The position numbers and the translations under genes were made by a program. DNA of 64,000 bases from Mesorhizobium wenxiniae (GTDB lineage: Bacteria; Pseudomonadota; Alphaproteobacteria; Rhizobiales; Rhizobiaceae), in contig NZ_NPKH01000023.1 of NCBI RefSeq assembly GCF_002284535.1, positions 93,767-157,766 of the forward strand, given 5' to 3'. Positions 55,413 to 64,000 of the stretch are shown here, one piece after another (the first letter of the stretch is position 1; each line of letters begins with the position of its first letter). The notes beneath the pieces are model-generated. The model ran no database searches. It saw only the letters and a program-made list of their open reading frames with translations, and had not been told where the DNA came from.

Positions 55413-56087
55413 CTAATCCGTCTTCTCGTCGAGCAGCCCCGAGACGAAATCGAATAGACCGGGCCGGCGGTCGCGTCTGAGCCGTTCGGCGATGACGATG
55501 CCGCGCACTTCGGCGAAGGCGCGGTCGAGATCGTCGTTGATGATGACGAAATCATATTCCTTCCAGTGCTCGATCTCGTTGCGGGCGTTTTTCAGACGCG
55601 TCTCGATCACCGATTCCTGGTCCTCGGCGCGGCGCTTCAGCCGCGCCTTCAATTCTTTCATCGAGGGCGGCAGGATGAAGATCGAGACGATGTCGGCGCG
55701 CATCTTCTCCTTGAGCTGCTGGGCGCCCTGCCAGTCGATGTCGAACAGCATGTCGCGGCCCTGTGCCAGCGCCAGTTCGGCCGGTTCACGCGGCGTCGCA
55801 TAGCAATTGCCATGCACTTCGGCCCATTCGAGCAGTGCGTCTGAATCGCGCAGCCGCTCGAACTCGCGCATGGTCCGGAAATGATAGTGGACGCCTTCGA
55901 TCTCGCTGCCGCGGCGCGGCCGCGTGGTGACGGAGACCGACAGTTCGAGACTGGAATCGCTTTCCAGAAGATTGCGCGCGATCGTCGACTTGCCGGCCCC
56001 GGACGGCGACGACAGCACGAGCATAAGACCCCGGCGGCGAATGCGGGAACCCAAATCCCTGGCAACCATAGGCTCCTTGGCGACCAT
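55413..56087 (-). CDS. gmk: Guanylate kinase
   Basis: A 224-residue kinase that turns GMP into GDP. P-loop [13 protein letters not shown]-binding [18 protein letters not shown], and [11 protein letters not shown] are present. ATG at 56087 has GGAG eight bases upstream, 5 bases after yicC; an ATG at 56069 is a shorter alternative. Last gene of the mltG-yicC-gmk part of the operon. Confidence 0.95.
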   Translation of the reverse strand: MVAKEPMVARDLGSRIRRRGLMLVLSSPSGAGKSTIARNLLESDSSLELSVSVTTRPRRGSEIEGVHYHFRTMREFERLRDSDALLEWAEVHGNCYATPREPAELALAQGRDMLFDIDWQGAQQLKEKMRADIVSIFILPPSMKELKARLKRRAEDQESVIETRLKNARNEIEHWKEYDFVIINDDLDRAFAEVRGIVIAERLRRDRRPGLFDFVSGLLDEKTD

Positions 56088-56092
56088 CAGGG

Positions 56093-56983
56093 TTACTCCA
56101 GATTCTGGACCTGTTCGCGAAACTGGTCGACGACCGCCTTCAGCTCCAGCCCTATGGCAGTGACCGCAGCGGCGTTCGACTTCGAACACAGCGTATTCGA
56201 TTCGCGGTTGAATTCCTGCGCCAGAAAATCGAGCTTGCGGCCGATGGCGCCGCCGCCTGCCAGCAGCACCCGACCGGACGCCACATGCGTCTTCAGCCGG
56301 TCGATCTCCTCGCGGATGTCGGCCTTGGTGGCTAGGAACGCCGCCTCCATATGCAACCGGCTGGCGTCGAGATTGGCGGAGGCATCCATCAGCAGCCGAA
56401 CCTGCTCGGCAATCCGTTCCCGAATCACCGTCGGCTCGCGCGACGGATCGGCCTCGGCGCGCACCGTCAGCGCCTCGATAGCGTCGATATGGCCGGACAG
56501 CAGCGAGCGTAGGGCGGCGCCCTCGCCCTGGCGTGCCTGCTCCAGCCCGCCCAGCGCCACTTCGAGCGCCGAGAGAATCGCGCTGTCGAGCGCCGCCCGC
56601 GCCTCTTCGGTTTCGGTGGTTTCGGGGATGTCGAGCACGCCGCGTAGCGAAAGCAGCCCGTCGGCTGTCGCAGGCGCTACGCCGAACTGCTCCTGCAGCC
56701 GCTTCGCCAGCCCCGCCAGATCCCTCAGGAAGGCCTCGTTGACCACGGGCTGCGCCTGCTGGCCGGCGGCACGGCTGACTGTCAGCGTTGCCTGGAAATT
56801 GCCGCGCGCAAAGCGCTTTTGCACCGTCTGCCTGGCGGCCGGCTCGAGCCGCTCGAGGCCCTGCTGCAGCCGCAGCCTGACCTCGACGCTCTTGCCGTTG
56901 ACCGACTTGACCTCCCAGGCGATCGACGTGCCGTCATGTTCGGCGACGGCCCGTGCAAAACCGGTCATGCTCTGCAAATTCAT
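56093..56983 (-). CDS. YicC-family endoribonuclease
   Basis: A 296-residue protein with the YicC N-terminal domain ([29 protein letters not shown]) and the DUF1732 C-terminal domain ([20 protein letters not shown]). YicC-like proteins are endoribonucleases that affect sRNA decay in E. coli. Start at 56983 agrees with the conserved MTGF N-terminus. Between mltG and gmk, a linkage kept in most alphaproteobacteria. Confidence 0.92.
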   Translation of the reverse strand: MNLQSMTGFARAVAEHDGTSIAWEVKSVNGKSVEVRLRLQQGLERLEPAARQTVQKRFARGNFQATLTVSRAAGQQAQPVVNEAFLRDLAGLAKRLQEQFGVAPATADGLLSLRGVLDIPETTETEEARAALDSAILSALEVALGGLEQARQGEGAALRSLLSGHIDAIEALTVRAEADPSREPTVIRERIAEQVRLLMDASANLDASRLHMEAAFLATKADIREEIDRLKTHVASGRVLLAGGGAIGRKLDFLAQEFNRESNTLCSKSNAAAVTAIGLELKAVVDQFREQVQNLE

Positions 56984-57003
56984 GATGCCCTTGCTTCCCC
57001 CTG

Positions 57004-57041
57004 GCGCATGATCCCGGAAGCGGTTCCGGCCAGACATGCGC
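57004..57041. repeat. Intergenic hairpin repeat
   Basis: GCGCATG (57004-57010) and CATGCGC (57035-57041) bracket CCGGAA-GCGG-TTCCGG. It resembles the GCATGATCCCG-type repeats of Mesorhizobium. Lies between mltG and yicC. Confidence 0.6.
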
Positions 57042-57159
57042 GGCTTCAAAATACCGGAGCGCCTTCGCGCCGAATCGGGCGCAAGGCGCTCATGATCACA
57101 AAATCAGCACGTCCCTGCCGTCAAACGAATCGGAGGGACGATCCCAGAACCGTCCGGCG

Positions 57160-58398
57160 CTACTGCGCCGCTCCCGCGTCGCCATCGCCGCCACCGTCCA
57201 CCGGCGCATCGGTCTGACCTTCCACCTTGGCGGCGTCGGCCTCGGCAGTTCCGGCCTTGGCAGCGTCATCGGCCAACTTCTTCTGCAGCGCCCGGTAGCG
57301 GGCGACGTTCTCGTTGTGCTCGGCGAGCGTCGCGGCAAAGACATGACCGCCGGTGCCGTCGGCAACGAAATACAGGTCGTCGGTCTTCGACGGATTGGCG
57401 ACGGCTTCCAGTGCCGCACGGCCGGGATTGGCGATCGGCGTCGGCGGCAAGCCGTTGATCAGATAAGTGTTGTAGGGCGTCGGCTTCTTGATGTCCGACT
57501 GATAGATTGGGCGGTCGGCGGGTTTGCCCTTGCCGCCGAAAAGGCCGTAGATAATGGTCGGATCGGACTGCAGCCGCATGCCCTTGGCCAACCGGTTGAG
57601 GAAGACGGCGGCGACCCGTGAGCGTTCGTCGCCCTTGCCCGTCTCCTTCTCGACGATCGAAGCCAGGGTGACGAAGTCATCCACACTGGCCAGAGGCAGA
57701 TCGGGGGCGCGCCGCTGCCAGACTTCCTCGACCAGCTTCTTCTGATCCGCCAAAAGCTTGTCGACCATCTGCTGGCGTGTCGCGCCGCGGGTGAAACGCA
57801 GCGTGTCGGTAGCAAGGCTGCCCTCGGGTGGAATGGTCGCCGGCATATCGCCGTCGAGCGCTGCCTGCTCGGCGATGCGCTGCAGCGCCTGCTCGACCGT
57901 CAGTCCCTCGGGGACGGTCAGCGAATACATCACCGACTTGCCGCTCTTCAGCAACTCCATGATGTCGCGCATGGAGGCCTGCGGCTTGATCTCGTATTCG
58001 CCGGCCTTCAGGGCAGAATCATTGCCAAAGGCACGCACGCCAAGGCGGAAGATGCGCGCGTCGCTAATCAGTCCGCGCCGCTCGAGCTGCTCTGCAATTT
58101 CCTGGACGCCGGTGTTCGGCTTGACCAGAAAGGTGTCGGCATGGGCAGACGGGCCGGGCTCGTTGAATTCCTGCTTGCCGAAATACAATGCAAAACCGGC
58201 CGCCAGAATCAACAGCATCACCAAGGAGATGACGAAGTTCATGAACACAACGAACTGGCTGCGCGAGGCGCGCGAGCGCTTGGGCGGTGGCGTGCCGGCT
58301 TCGGGCCGCAATGCCTCGCTGGCCGTCTTCGGCACAATCGGACTCGACGGTGTGGACCGTTGCCCGAATTCCCCGTTGTCCGCCGCATTCGTGTTCAT
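57160..58398 (-). CDS. mltG: Endolytic murein transglycosylase
   Basis: MltG, 412 residues, cuts nascent glycan strands. Cytoplasmic N-terminus, one membrane helix (about 49-73; FVVFMNFVISLVMLLILAAG), LysM-like segment, and the YceG domain with the catalytic Glu in LASIVEKETG. SDPTIIYG and NTYLINGLPPTPIANPG are family motifs. An acidic C-terminal tail (AEADAAKVEGQ) is extra. It lies next to fabF in the order usual for rhizobia. Confidence 0.94.
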   Translation of the reverse strand: MNTNAADNGEFGQRSTPSSPIVPKTASEALRPEAGTPPPKRSRASRSQFVVFMNFVISLVMLLILAAGFALYFGKQEFNEPGPSAHADTFLVKPNTGVQEIAEQLERRGLISDARIFRLGVRAFGNDSALKAGEYEIKPQASMRDIMELLKSGKSVMYSLTVPEGLTVEQALQRIAEQAALDGDMPATIPPEGSLATDTLRFTRGATRQQMVDKLLADQKKLVEEVWQRRAPDLPLASVDDFVTLASIVEKETGKGDERSRVAAVFLNRLAKGMRLQSDPTIIYGLFGGKGKPADRPIYQSDIKKPTPYNTYLINGLPPTPIANPGRAALEAVANPSKTDDLYFVADGTGGHVFAATLAEHNENVARYRALQKKLADDAAKAGTAEADAAKVEGQTDAPVDGGGDGDAGAAQ

Positions 58399-58500
58399 GC
58401 CGCCCTACCGTTTGGTCTTGCAACGAATCCCCTTGGGCAGAGTAGGGGCGAATATGGCAAAATTGACGGCACGCATACGCCGTGCCGGCCAGCGGACCGG

Positions 58501-59763
58501 TCAGCCATTGTAGCGCTGGAAGACCAGCGAGGCGTTGGTGCCGCCGAAGCCGAAGGAATTGGACAGCGCCACGTCGATCTGGCGGGAGCGCGGCTTGTGC
58601 GGCACCAGGTCGATCGCCGTCTCTCGCTCCGGGTTGTCGAGATTGATGGTGGCCGGCGCGATGTTGTCGCGAATGGCGAGGATCGAAAAGATCGCCTCGG
58701 CGGCGCCCGCTGCACCCAGAAGATGGCCTATCGACGACTTGGTCGACGACATCGATATTTTCGACGCAGCGTTGCCGACCAGCCGCTCGACCGCGCCGAG
58801 CTCGATCGTGTCGGCCATGGTCGAGGTGCCGTGCGCATTGATGTAGTCGACGTCTGCGGGCGTCAGCTTGGCCCGGTTCAGCGCCGCAACCATGCAGCGG
58901 AAGGCGCCGTCGCCATCTTCGGCCGGCGCGGTGATGTGATAGGCATCGCCGGTCAAGCCGTAACCGGTGACCTCGGCATAGATCTTGGCGCCGCGCGCCT
59001 TGGCGTGTTCCAGCTCCTCCAGAATGACGACGCCGGCGCCCTCGCCCATGACGAAGCCGTCGCGGTCACGGTCATAGGGACGCGAGGCCGTTTCCGGAGC
59101 TTCGTTGCGGTCGGTCGACAGCGCCCGGCAAGCGGCGAAACCGGCGATCGACAGCCGGGTCACCGGCGCTTCCGCGCCGCCTGCGACCATCACGTCGGCA
59201 TCGCCCCACATGATCAGCCGAGCTGCATCGCCGATGGCATGCGCGCCGGTGGAGCAAGCGGTGACGACGGCGTGGTTGGGGCCTTTCAGCCCATGCCGGA
59301 TCGAAACCTGACCGGAGACGAGATTAATGATCTGGCCGGGGATAAAGAACGGGCTGATGCGGCGCGGACCGCGCTCCTTCAGGATCATCGCGTTCTCGGC
59401 GATGCCTTCGATGCCGCCGATGCCGGAGCCGATCAGCACGCCGGTGGCGCACTGCTCCTCATGGGACTTCGGCGCCCACCCCGAATCCTTCAGCGCCTCG
59501 TCGGCGGCCGCGATCCCGTAGAGGATGAAGTCACCGATCTTGCGCAGTTCCTTCGGCTCGAGAACGGCCTCGGGATTGAAGGTGGCGTTCTCACCATTGC
59601 CGCGGGGAACGACGTGGGCGACCTTGCAGGCAAGATCCTCCACCTCGAACTCGGTGATGCGCTTGGCTGCGCTGCGGCCGGTCAGGAGCTCCTTCCAGCC
59701 ATGCTCGAAACCCACGCCGAACGGCGAAAGCAGCCCAAGGCCCGTGACGACGACACGCCTCAT
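58501..59763 (-). CDS. fabF: Beta-ketoacyl-ACP synthase II
   Basis: FabF, 420 residues, condenses malonyl-ACP with acyl-ACP in fatty-acid elongation. The catalytic Cys is in ACSTGAHAIG, and the two His in INAHGTSTM and KSSIGHLLGAAG. Start MRRVVVTGLG is standard for the family. 34 bases after acpP. Confidence 0.96.
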   Translation of the reverse strand: MRRVVVTGLGLLSPFGVGFEHGWKELLTGRSAAKRITEFEVEDLACKVAHVVPRGNGENATFNPEAVLEPKELRKIGDFILYGIAAADEALKDSGWAPKSHEEQCATGVLIGSGIGGIEGIAENAMILKERGPRRISPFFIPGQIINLVSGQVSIRHGLKGPNHAVVTACSTGAHAIGDAARLIMWGDADVMVAGGAEAPVTRLSIAGFAACRALSTDRNEAPETASRPYDRDRDGFVMGEGAGVVILEELEHAKARGAKIYAEVTGYGLTGDAYHITAPAEDGDGAFRCMVAALNRAKLTPADVDYINAHGTSTMADTIELGAVERLVGNAASKISMSSTKSSIGHLLGAAGAAEAIFSILAIRDNIAPATINLDNPERETAIDLVPHKPRSRQIDVALSNSFGFGGTNASLVFQRYNG

Positions 59764-59797
59764 CGCAGGTCCTCCTCGCTGGTGACTGCAAATAGCG

Positions 59798-60034
59798 TCA
59801 GGCCGAAGCCTTATCGATGTACTTCACCGCATCGCCAACAGTCAGGATGGTTTCGGCCGCATCGTCCGGGATCTCGACGCCGAATTCTTCTTCGAACGCC
59901 ATGACGAGTTCGACCGTGTCGAGACTGTCCGCGCCCAGATCATCGATGAAGCTCGCCTGCTCCGTCACCTTGTCGGCATCGACGCCAAGGTGCTCGATGA
60001 CGATCTTCTTGACGCGCTCTGCGGTGTCACTCAT
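59798..60034 (-). CDS. acpP: Acyl carrier protein
   Basis: A 78-residue acidic four-helix carrier. The phosphopantetheine Ser is in [10 protein letters not shown], with [11 protein letters not shown] and [14 protein letters not shown] as in housekeeping AcpP. The start at 60034 gives the family N-terminus; a longer frame is not supported. Between fabG and fabF as usual. Confidence 0.97.
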   Translation of the reverse strand: MSDTAERVKKIVIEHLGVDADKVTEQASFIDDLGADSLDTVELVMAFEEEFGVEIPDDAAETILTVGDAVKYIDKASA

Positions 60035-60223
60035 TTGGGCATCCTCGTCTTTTGTTTGTCTGTCTTCGTTAGCGGGCGGAATGCCGCTAATCAAGCTGAA
60101 AGATGGTCCTGTCGGAAACGCAACGGCACCGGACCGGTTTTTGCCCGAACCGCCGGGTTGCGGGCCGCATTACACGAATATCGGCCTGGATCCAAGGCGA
60201 AAAGGGGTGTTTTCCCGCAACTG

Positions 60224-60961
60224 TCAAATCATCGCCATGCCGCCATTCACGTGAATGGTCTGGCCGGTGACATAGGCAGCTTCGTTGGAAGCGAGATAGG
60301 CGACGGCCGAAGCGACTTCGGCGCTGGTGCCCATGCGCCGTGTCGGGATCGCCGCCATGATCGCATCTTTCTGCTTGTCGTTGAGCTTGTCGGTCATCGC
60401 CGATTCGATGAAGCCGGGGGCGACGCAGTTGACCGTGATTTTGCGGGTGGCGATCTCCTGCGCCAGCGACTTGGAAAAGCCGATCATGCCGGCCTTGGAG
60501 GCGCAGTAATTGGTCTGGCCGGGATTGCCGGTGACGCCAACCACGGAGGTGATGTTGATGATGCGGCCATGCCGGCGCCGCATCATCGGATGGGTGAGTT
60601 CGCGGGTCAGCCGGAACACGGCGGTCAGATTGACCTCGAGCACCGTGTCCCAGTCGGCGTCCGCCATGCGTACGAACAGACCGTCCTTGGTGATGCCGGC
60701 ATTGTTGACGAGAATGTCGACGCCTTCGAGATCGGCCTCGACCTTCTGGCCGAGCGCCTTGACCTCGTCGCGATTGGAAAGGTTCGCCGGGAACAGCTTG
60801 ACCCGGTCGCCGAGTTCGGTCGCCAGCGTCTCCAGCTTTTCGACGCGGGTGCCGTGCAGGCCGACGACGGCGCCCTGCGCATGCAGCACCCTGGCGATCG
60901 CCTCGCCGATGCCTCCCGATGCGCCTGTGACGAGGGCCTTGCGGCCGGTCAATTCGAACAT
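60224..60961 (-). CDS. fabG: 3-Oxoacyl-ACP reductase
   Basis: FabG, 245 residues, NADPH-dependent SDR reducing beta-ketoacyl-ACP. TGASGGIGEAIA cofactor motif, NNAG (ILVNNAGITKDGLF), the catalytic SVVGVTGNPGQTNYCASKAG and the C-terminal HVNGGMAMI are classical. 59 bases after fabD. Confidence 0.96.
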   Translation of the reverse strand: MFELTGRKALVTGASGGIGEAIARVLHAQGAVVGLHGTRVEKLETLATELGDRVKLFPANLSNRDEVKALGQKVEADLEGVDILVNNAGITKDGLFVRMADADWDTVLEVNLTAVFRLTRELTHPMMRRRHGRIINITSVVGVTGNPGQTNYCASKAGMIGFSKSLAQEIATRKITVNCVAPGFIESAMTDKLNDKQKDAIMAAIPTRRMGTSAEVASAVAYLASNEAAYVTGQTIHVNGGMAMI

Positions 60962-61020
60962 GTCTTGTCTCCTGATCTAAGAGAGAACACCCTCCACGGG
61001 CGGGGTCGAATCTCGGTTGG

Positions 61021-61962
61021 TTATGCGAGCGCCGCCAGCGCCGCGTCGACATCCGCCGGCGTGCCGACGGCGCCGGTAGCCATATCGCGGTTGATGCGCC
61101 GCGCCAGTCCCGACAGCACCTTGCCGGCGCCCACCTCGTAAAGCGTCGCAATGCCATTCGCGCCGAACCATTCCACCGTTTCGCGCCAGCGCACGCGGCC
61201 GGTCACCTGTTCGACCAGGCGGCGGGCGATTGCGTCCGGATCGCTGGACGGAGTGACCGACACGTTGGAGACCACGGGCACGAACGGCGCGTTCTTCGTG
61301 ACATCGGCCAATGCCTCGCGCATGACCTCGGCCGCCGGTGCCATCAGCGCCGAATGGAAGGGCGCCGAGACCTGCAGCATCAGCGCCCGCTTGGCGCCCT
61401 TTTCCATGCACAGTCTCGCCGCCAGTTCGACCGCCGCGCTGGCACCGGAGATCACCAGTTGGCCACCGCCATTGTCGTTGGCGATCTGGCAAACTGAACC
61501 TTTGGCCGCTTCAGCGCAGGCGTCTTCGACATCGGCCCGTTCCAGCCCGATGATCGCCGCCATGGCGCCTTCACCGGCCGGCACAGCCGCCTGCATGGCA
61601 TTGCCGCGGATACGCAAGAGCCGGGCCGCATCGGCCACCGAAACGAAACCGGCGGCGGCAAGTGCCGAATATTCGCCGAGCGAGTGGCCGGCGACATAGG
61701 CGACCTTGTCCCTCAGCGAGAGGCCGCGCGATTCCAGCGCCCGGATCGCGGCGAGCGACACAGCCATCAGCGCCGGCTGGGCATTGGCGGTCAGCGTCAG
61801 CCTCTCTTCCGGCCCTTCCCAGATCAGCTTCGACAGGTTTTCGCCAAGCGCCTCGTCGACCTCTTCGAAGATATTCCGCGATTCCGGAAAGGCGTCCGCG
61901 AGGTCCTTGCCCATGCCGACAGCCTGGCTGCCCTGTCCCGGAAAGGTGAATGCGACGGCCAT
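61021..61962 (-). CDS. fabD: Malonyl-CoA-ACP transacylase
   Basis: FabD, 313 residues, charges ACP with malonate. FTFPGQGSQAVGMG at the N-terminus, nucleophile Ser in GHSLGEYSAL, catalytic His in SAPFHSALM. Start at 61962 fits the family; 41 further codons upstream are open. First gene of the fab cluster; the plus-strand LTA-synthase-like gene is divergent from it. Confidence 0.96.
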   Translation of the reverse strand: MAVAFTFPGQGSQAVGMGKDLADAFPESRNIFEEVDEALGENLSKLIWEGPEERLTLTANAQPALMAVSLAAIRALESRGLSLRDKVAYVAGHSLGEYSALAAAGFVSVADAARLLRIRGNAMQAAVPAGEGAMAAIIGLERADVEDACAEAAKGSVCQIANDNGGGQLVISGASAAVELAARLCMEKGAKRALMLQVSAPFHSALMAPAAEVMREALADVTKNAPFVPVVSNVSVTPSSDPDAIARRLVEQVTGRVRWRETVEWFGANGIATLYEVGAGKVLSGLARRINRDMATGAVGTPADVDAALAALA

Positions 61963-62228
61963 GTGTGGCTCCCAAGCGGCTGATTTTTCCTGCCTGTGAC
62001 GCAAGGCGGGCGGGCAAGTCAAGTCCGCTGGCAGCCCGACGCGGGTCGCTCCGGCTCGGTATCGCTGGCCGAGTACCTGTTCCAAAAGGCTTTTTTTCGA
62101 TCACTCATGATGAAAATCGCTCACGATTCGTTTGCTGGCTCTTCTTATTTCAGCCACAGGCGTTAGCTTTTCGTGACATATCGATGACAGCTCAATGACA
62201 CTTTGTGTATGGTCGGGGGAATTGTAAG

Positions 62229-64000
62229 GTGGCAAGGACTAGGAAAGGCGTTGGCAAAGCCGCGCCACAGTTTTTGGAAGGCGATCCGGCCACCGGCTAT
62301 CTGCCGGGCCGGAAATGGCCTGTTATCCGCTATGGCCTCGTCAGCCTTCTCGCCGCCACCATCCTGGTTTTTGCGATCGAACTAATCGTGCGCGGCGACT
62401 TTGCCGGCACCGTCGCCTTCTTCCTGCAGCCCTTCAAGCCGGGCTGGACCACCATCATCATCTTTGCGCTTATCCTGATCGGCCTCGACGCCGTGCTCGG
62501 CCGCAGCCACCAGAGCCTGATGATCGTCGCGCCGCTGACGCTGGCGCTGGCCTTTGTCGGCCATCAGAAATCGCTCTATCTCGGCGATCCGCTCTATCCG
62601 ACCGATTTCCTCTATTCACGCCAGATCGTGGCGCTGATGCCGCTGCTGGTGCGCGAACGTCCGGGAACCGCCATCGCTCTGGCGATCGGAATCGTTGGCA
62701 GCCTGTCGCTGCTCGTTTATGGCTGGCGGCTCTGGCGCCGCCGGGTACCGGCGCTCAGCCGCAAGGGTCGCCTGGCCCGGCTGACATTGACCGTGCCGTT
62801 GCTCGCCTTCTTCGTCTCGATCATGGATTACGCGACCTTCTCGTGGACGCGGGACCGGCTGCAGATCATCCCGATCATGTGGGACCAGAAGGAAAACTAC
62901 GCCTCCAATGGCTTCGCGCTCGCCTTCGCGCTCAACGTACCGATGGCGCATGTCTCGGCGCCTGCCGGCTACTCCGACAAGTCGATCGCAGCGATCGACA
63001 GGCCTGACGTGACGGCCTCGGTGCCGGCCGAGAAGCCCGACATCATCATCGTCATGAGCGAATCATTCTGGGATCCGACCGAACTGCCCGGCGTCAACAT
63101 CACGCCCGATCCGATTCCCACTGTGCGGGCGCTGCGCTCGGGCTACATGTTCTCACCCGAATTCGGCGGCATGACCGCCAATGTCGAATTCGAGGCGCTG
63201 ACCGGCTTTTCCAACGCCTTCCTGCCGGCCGGCAGCATCCCCTACCAGCAATATGTCCGCGCGCCGGTGCCGTCGATGGCGACGTTCCTGAAGAGCCAGG
63301 GCTATGAGACGCGCGCCATCCATCCGGGCACGAGCTGGTTCTGGAACCGCACGCCGGTCTATGCGGATTTCGGCTTCGACGACTTCAAGTCGGAAGAAAA
63401 TATGCCATATCTCGAAAAGCGCGGTCCGCTGGCCTCGGACGCGGCGATGACCGACGAGATCATCCGCGAGGCCGATGCCACCGACGATCCGCTCTTCTTC
63501 TTCGCCGTCAGCCTGCAGAATCACGGACCCTACGAGCCGAATCGCTACTACAATCCCACCCACAAGGTCCAGGCGCCGACCAGCCAGTGGGCAAAGGATT
63601 CATTGCTGAGCTTCACCGAGGGTGCATCCGACGCCGATAAGAGCCTCGAGCGCCTTGTCGAATGGGCGAAGAACCGCGAACGGCCGACAGTCATCGCCTT
63701 CTTCGGCGACCATCTGCCCCCGCTCGGCCCGGTCTATGTCGAGACCGGCTTCCTCAAAGATAATGTCGCGCCGCGCAAAGAGCCGCCTGACCAGATGCTG
63801 CTGCATCACCAGACGCCGCTGGTCATATGGTCGAACCGCACCGGGCCGGCCGCGGACATGGGCGCGGTAAGTCCGGCTTTCCTGCCCTACCATATCCTGA
63901 CCACGGCTGGGATCAGCCATCCCTATTACACCGGCTTCCTCGGCCAGATGCGCGAGCGCTACAGCGTCGTCGATCGTAATTTGTTGATGACGCCGACGGG
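62229..64000 (+). CDS. LTA-synthase-family membrane phosphotransferase, cut at window end
   Basis: An incomplete gene of at least 590 codons. The N-terminal part has about four to five membrane helices (YGLVSLLAATILVFAIELIV, TTIIIFALILIGLDAVLG). The sulfatase-like catalytic domain follows: PDIIIVMSESFWDPTEL, where Ser/Thr of SFWDPT is the nucleophile, EALTGF, IHPGTSWFWNR and FFGDHLPPLG for metal binding. The family transfers phosphoglycerol or phosphoethanolamine to glycans or lipids; cyclic glucan is a candidate acceptor in rhizobia but is unproven. The start is GTG at 62229 with GGGGGA nearby. Confidence 0.85.
   Translation, partial: MARTRKGVGKAAPQFLEGDPATGYLPGRKWPVIRYGLVSLLAATILVFAIELIVRGDFAGTVAFFLQPFKPGWTTIIIFALILIGLDAVLGRSHQSLMIVAPLTLALAFVGHQKSLYLGDPLYPTDFLYSRQIVALMPLLVRERPGTAIALAIGIVGSLSLLVYGWRLWRRRVPALSRKGRLARLTLTVPLLAFFVSIMDYATFSWTRDRLQIIPIMWDQKENYASNGFALAFALNVPMAHVSAPAGYSDKSIAAIDRPDVTASVPAEKPDIIIVMSESFWDPTELPGVNITPDPIPTVRALRSGYMFSPEFGGMTANVEFEALTGFSNAFLPAGSIPYQQYVRAPVPSMATFLKSQGYETRAIHPGTSWFWNRTPVYADFGFDDFKSEENMPYLEKRGPLASDAAMTDEIIREADATDDPLFFFAVSLQNHGPYEPNRYYNPTHKVQAPTSQWAKDSLLSFTEGASDADKSLERLVEWAKNRERPTVIAFFGDHLPPLGPVYVETGFLKDNVAPRKEPPDQMLLHHQTPLVIWSNRTGPAADMGAVSPAFLPYHILTTAGISHPYYTGFLGQMRERYSVVDRNLLMTPT

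Noticed and set aside
58141..59904. 587-codon plus-strand frame opposite mltG and fabF
   Set aside because: It is antisense to two certain genes, has no domain, and arises from GC-rich codon structure.

Overview
The window reads as a chromosomal stretch of a GC-rich alphaproteobacterium of the order Hyphomicrobiales (Rhizobiales), most likely Mesorhizobium or a close Phyllobacteriaceae relative. The pointers are a DUF680 protein (a family found almost only in Mesorhizobium), a DUF982 protein, an Omp25/31-type outer membrane protein, BluB, an HdaA-type DnaA regulator, and several copies of short hairpin-forming intergenic repeats of the kind scattered through rhizobial genomes. No rRNA, tRNA, CRISPR array or insertion sequence was seen.

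Layout. 0.1-2.1 kb: alpha/beta hydrolase divergent from a GlxA-type regulator. 2.2-2.9 kb: VapC-type toxin and antitoxin with a palindromic operator. 3.1-5.6 kb: CDP-alcohol phosphatidyltransferase, AI-2E/PerM permease and hdaA in one operon. 6.2-8.5 kb: purM-purN and a SixA-like phosphatase. 8.7-14.1 kb: DUF680 protein, a frameshifted DUF2270 gene, a molybdopterin oxidoreductase and an ABC-F ATPase. 14.5-22.5 kb: mixed single genes (small lipoprotein, UvrD-like helicase, DUF982, diguanylate cyclase, DinB, LigE-like GST, bluB, DUF1905, ndk, YbaY/META protein). 22.6-25.3 kb: a bufferin-type metal-stress operon (bufA1, bufB, bufC, doxX) behind an ECF-sigma-like promoter; bufB and doxX each carry one frameshift. 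25.3-29.6 kb: SDR, uvrC, pgsA, moaD and moaE in a tight minus-strand operon. 30-35 kb: outer membrane protein, GST, histone H1-like protein, winged-helix regulator, rlmJ and hypothetical envelope proteins. 35.4-41.6 kb: a six-gene module of FadR-type regulator, Cys/Met-type PLP enzyme and a CUT1 sugar ABC transporter. 41.9-44.2 kb: TetR regulator divergent from an exported RidA-like protein and a haloacid dehalogenase, with stacked palindromes between them. 44.3-47.3 kb: holC, pepA and a decayed flavin monooxygenase. 47.6-55.4 kb: lptF-lptG-lptD-surA-pdxA-rsmA, an LPS-export and outer-membrane biogenesis operon; pdxA appears to start with CTG. 55.4-62 kb: gmk, yicC, mltG, fabF, acpP, fabG, fabD on the minus strand. 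62.2 kb to the end: an LTA-synthase-family membrane phosphotransferase cut by the window edge.

Much of the window is conserved housekeeping (purine synthesis, fatty-acid synthesis, LPS export, DNA repair, molybdopterin synthesis). The accessory interest lies in four broken genes (DUF2270, bufB, doxX, monooxygenase), the PLP-enzyme/CUT1 transporter module, the TetR/RidA/HAD locus, and palindromic intergenic regions whose binding factors are not obvious.
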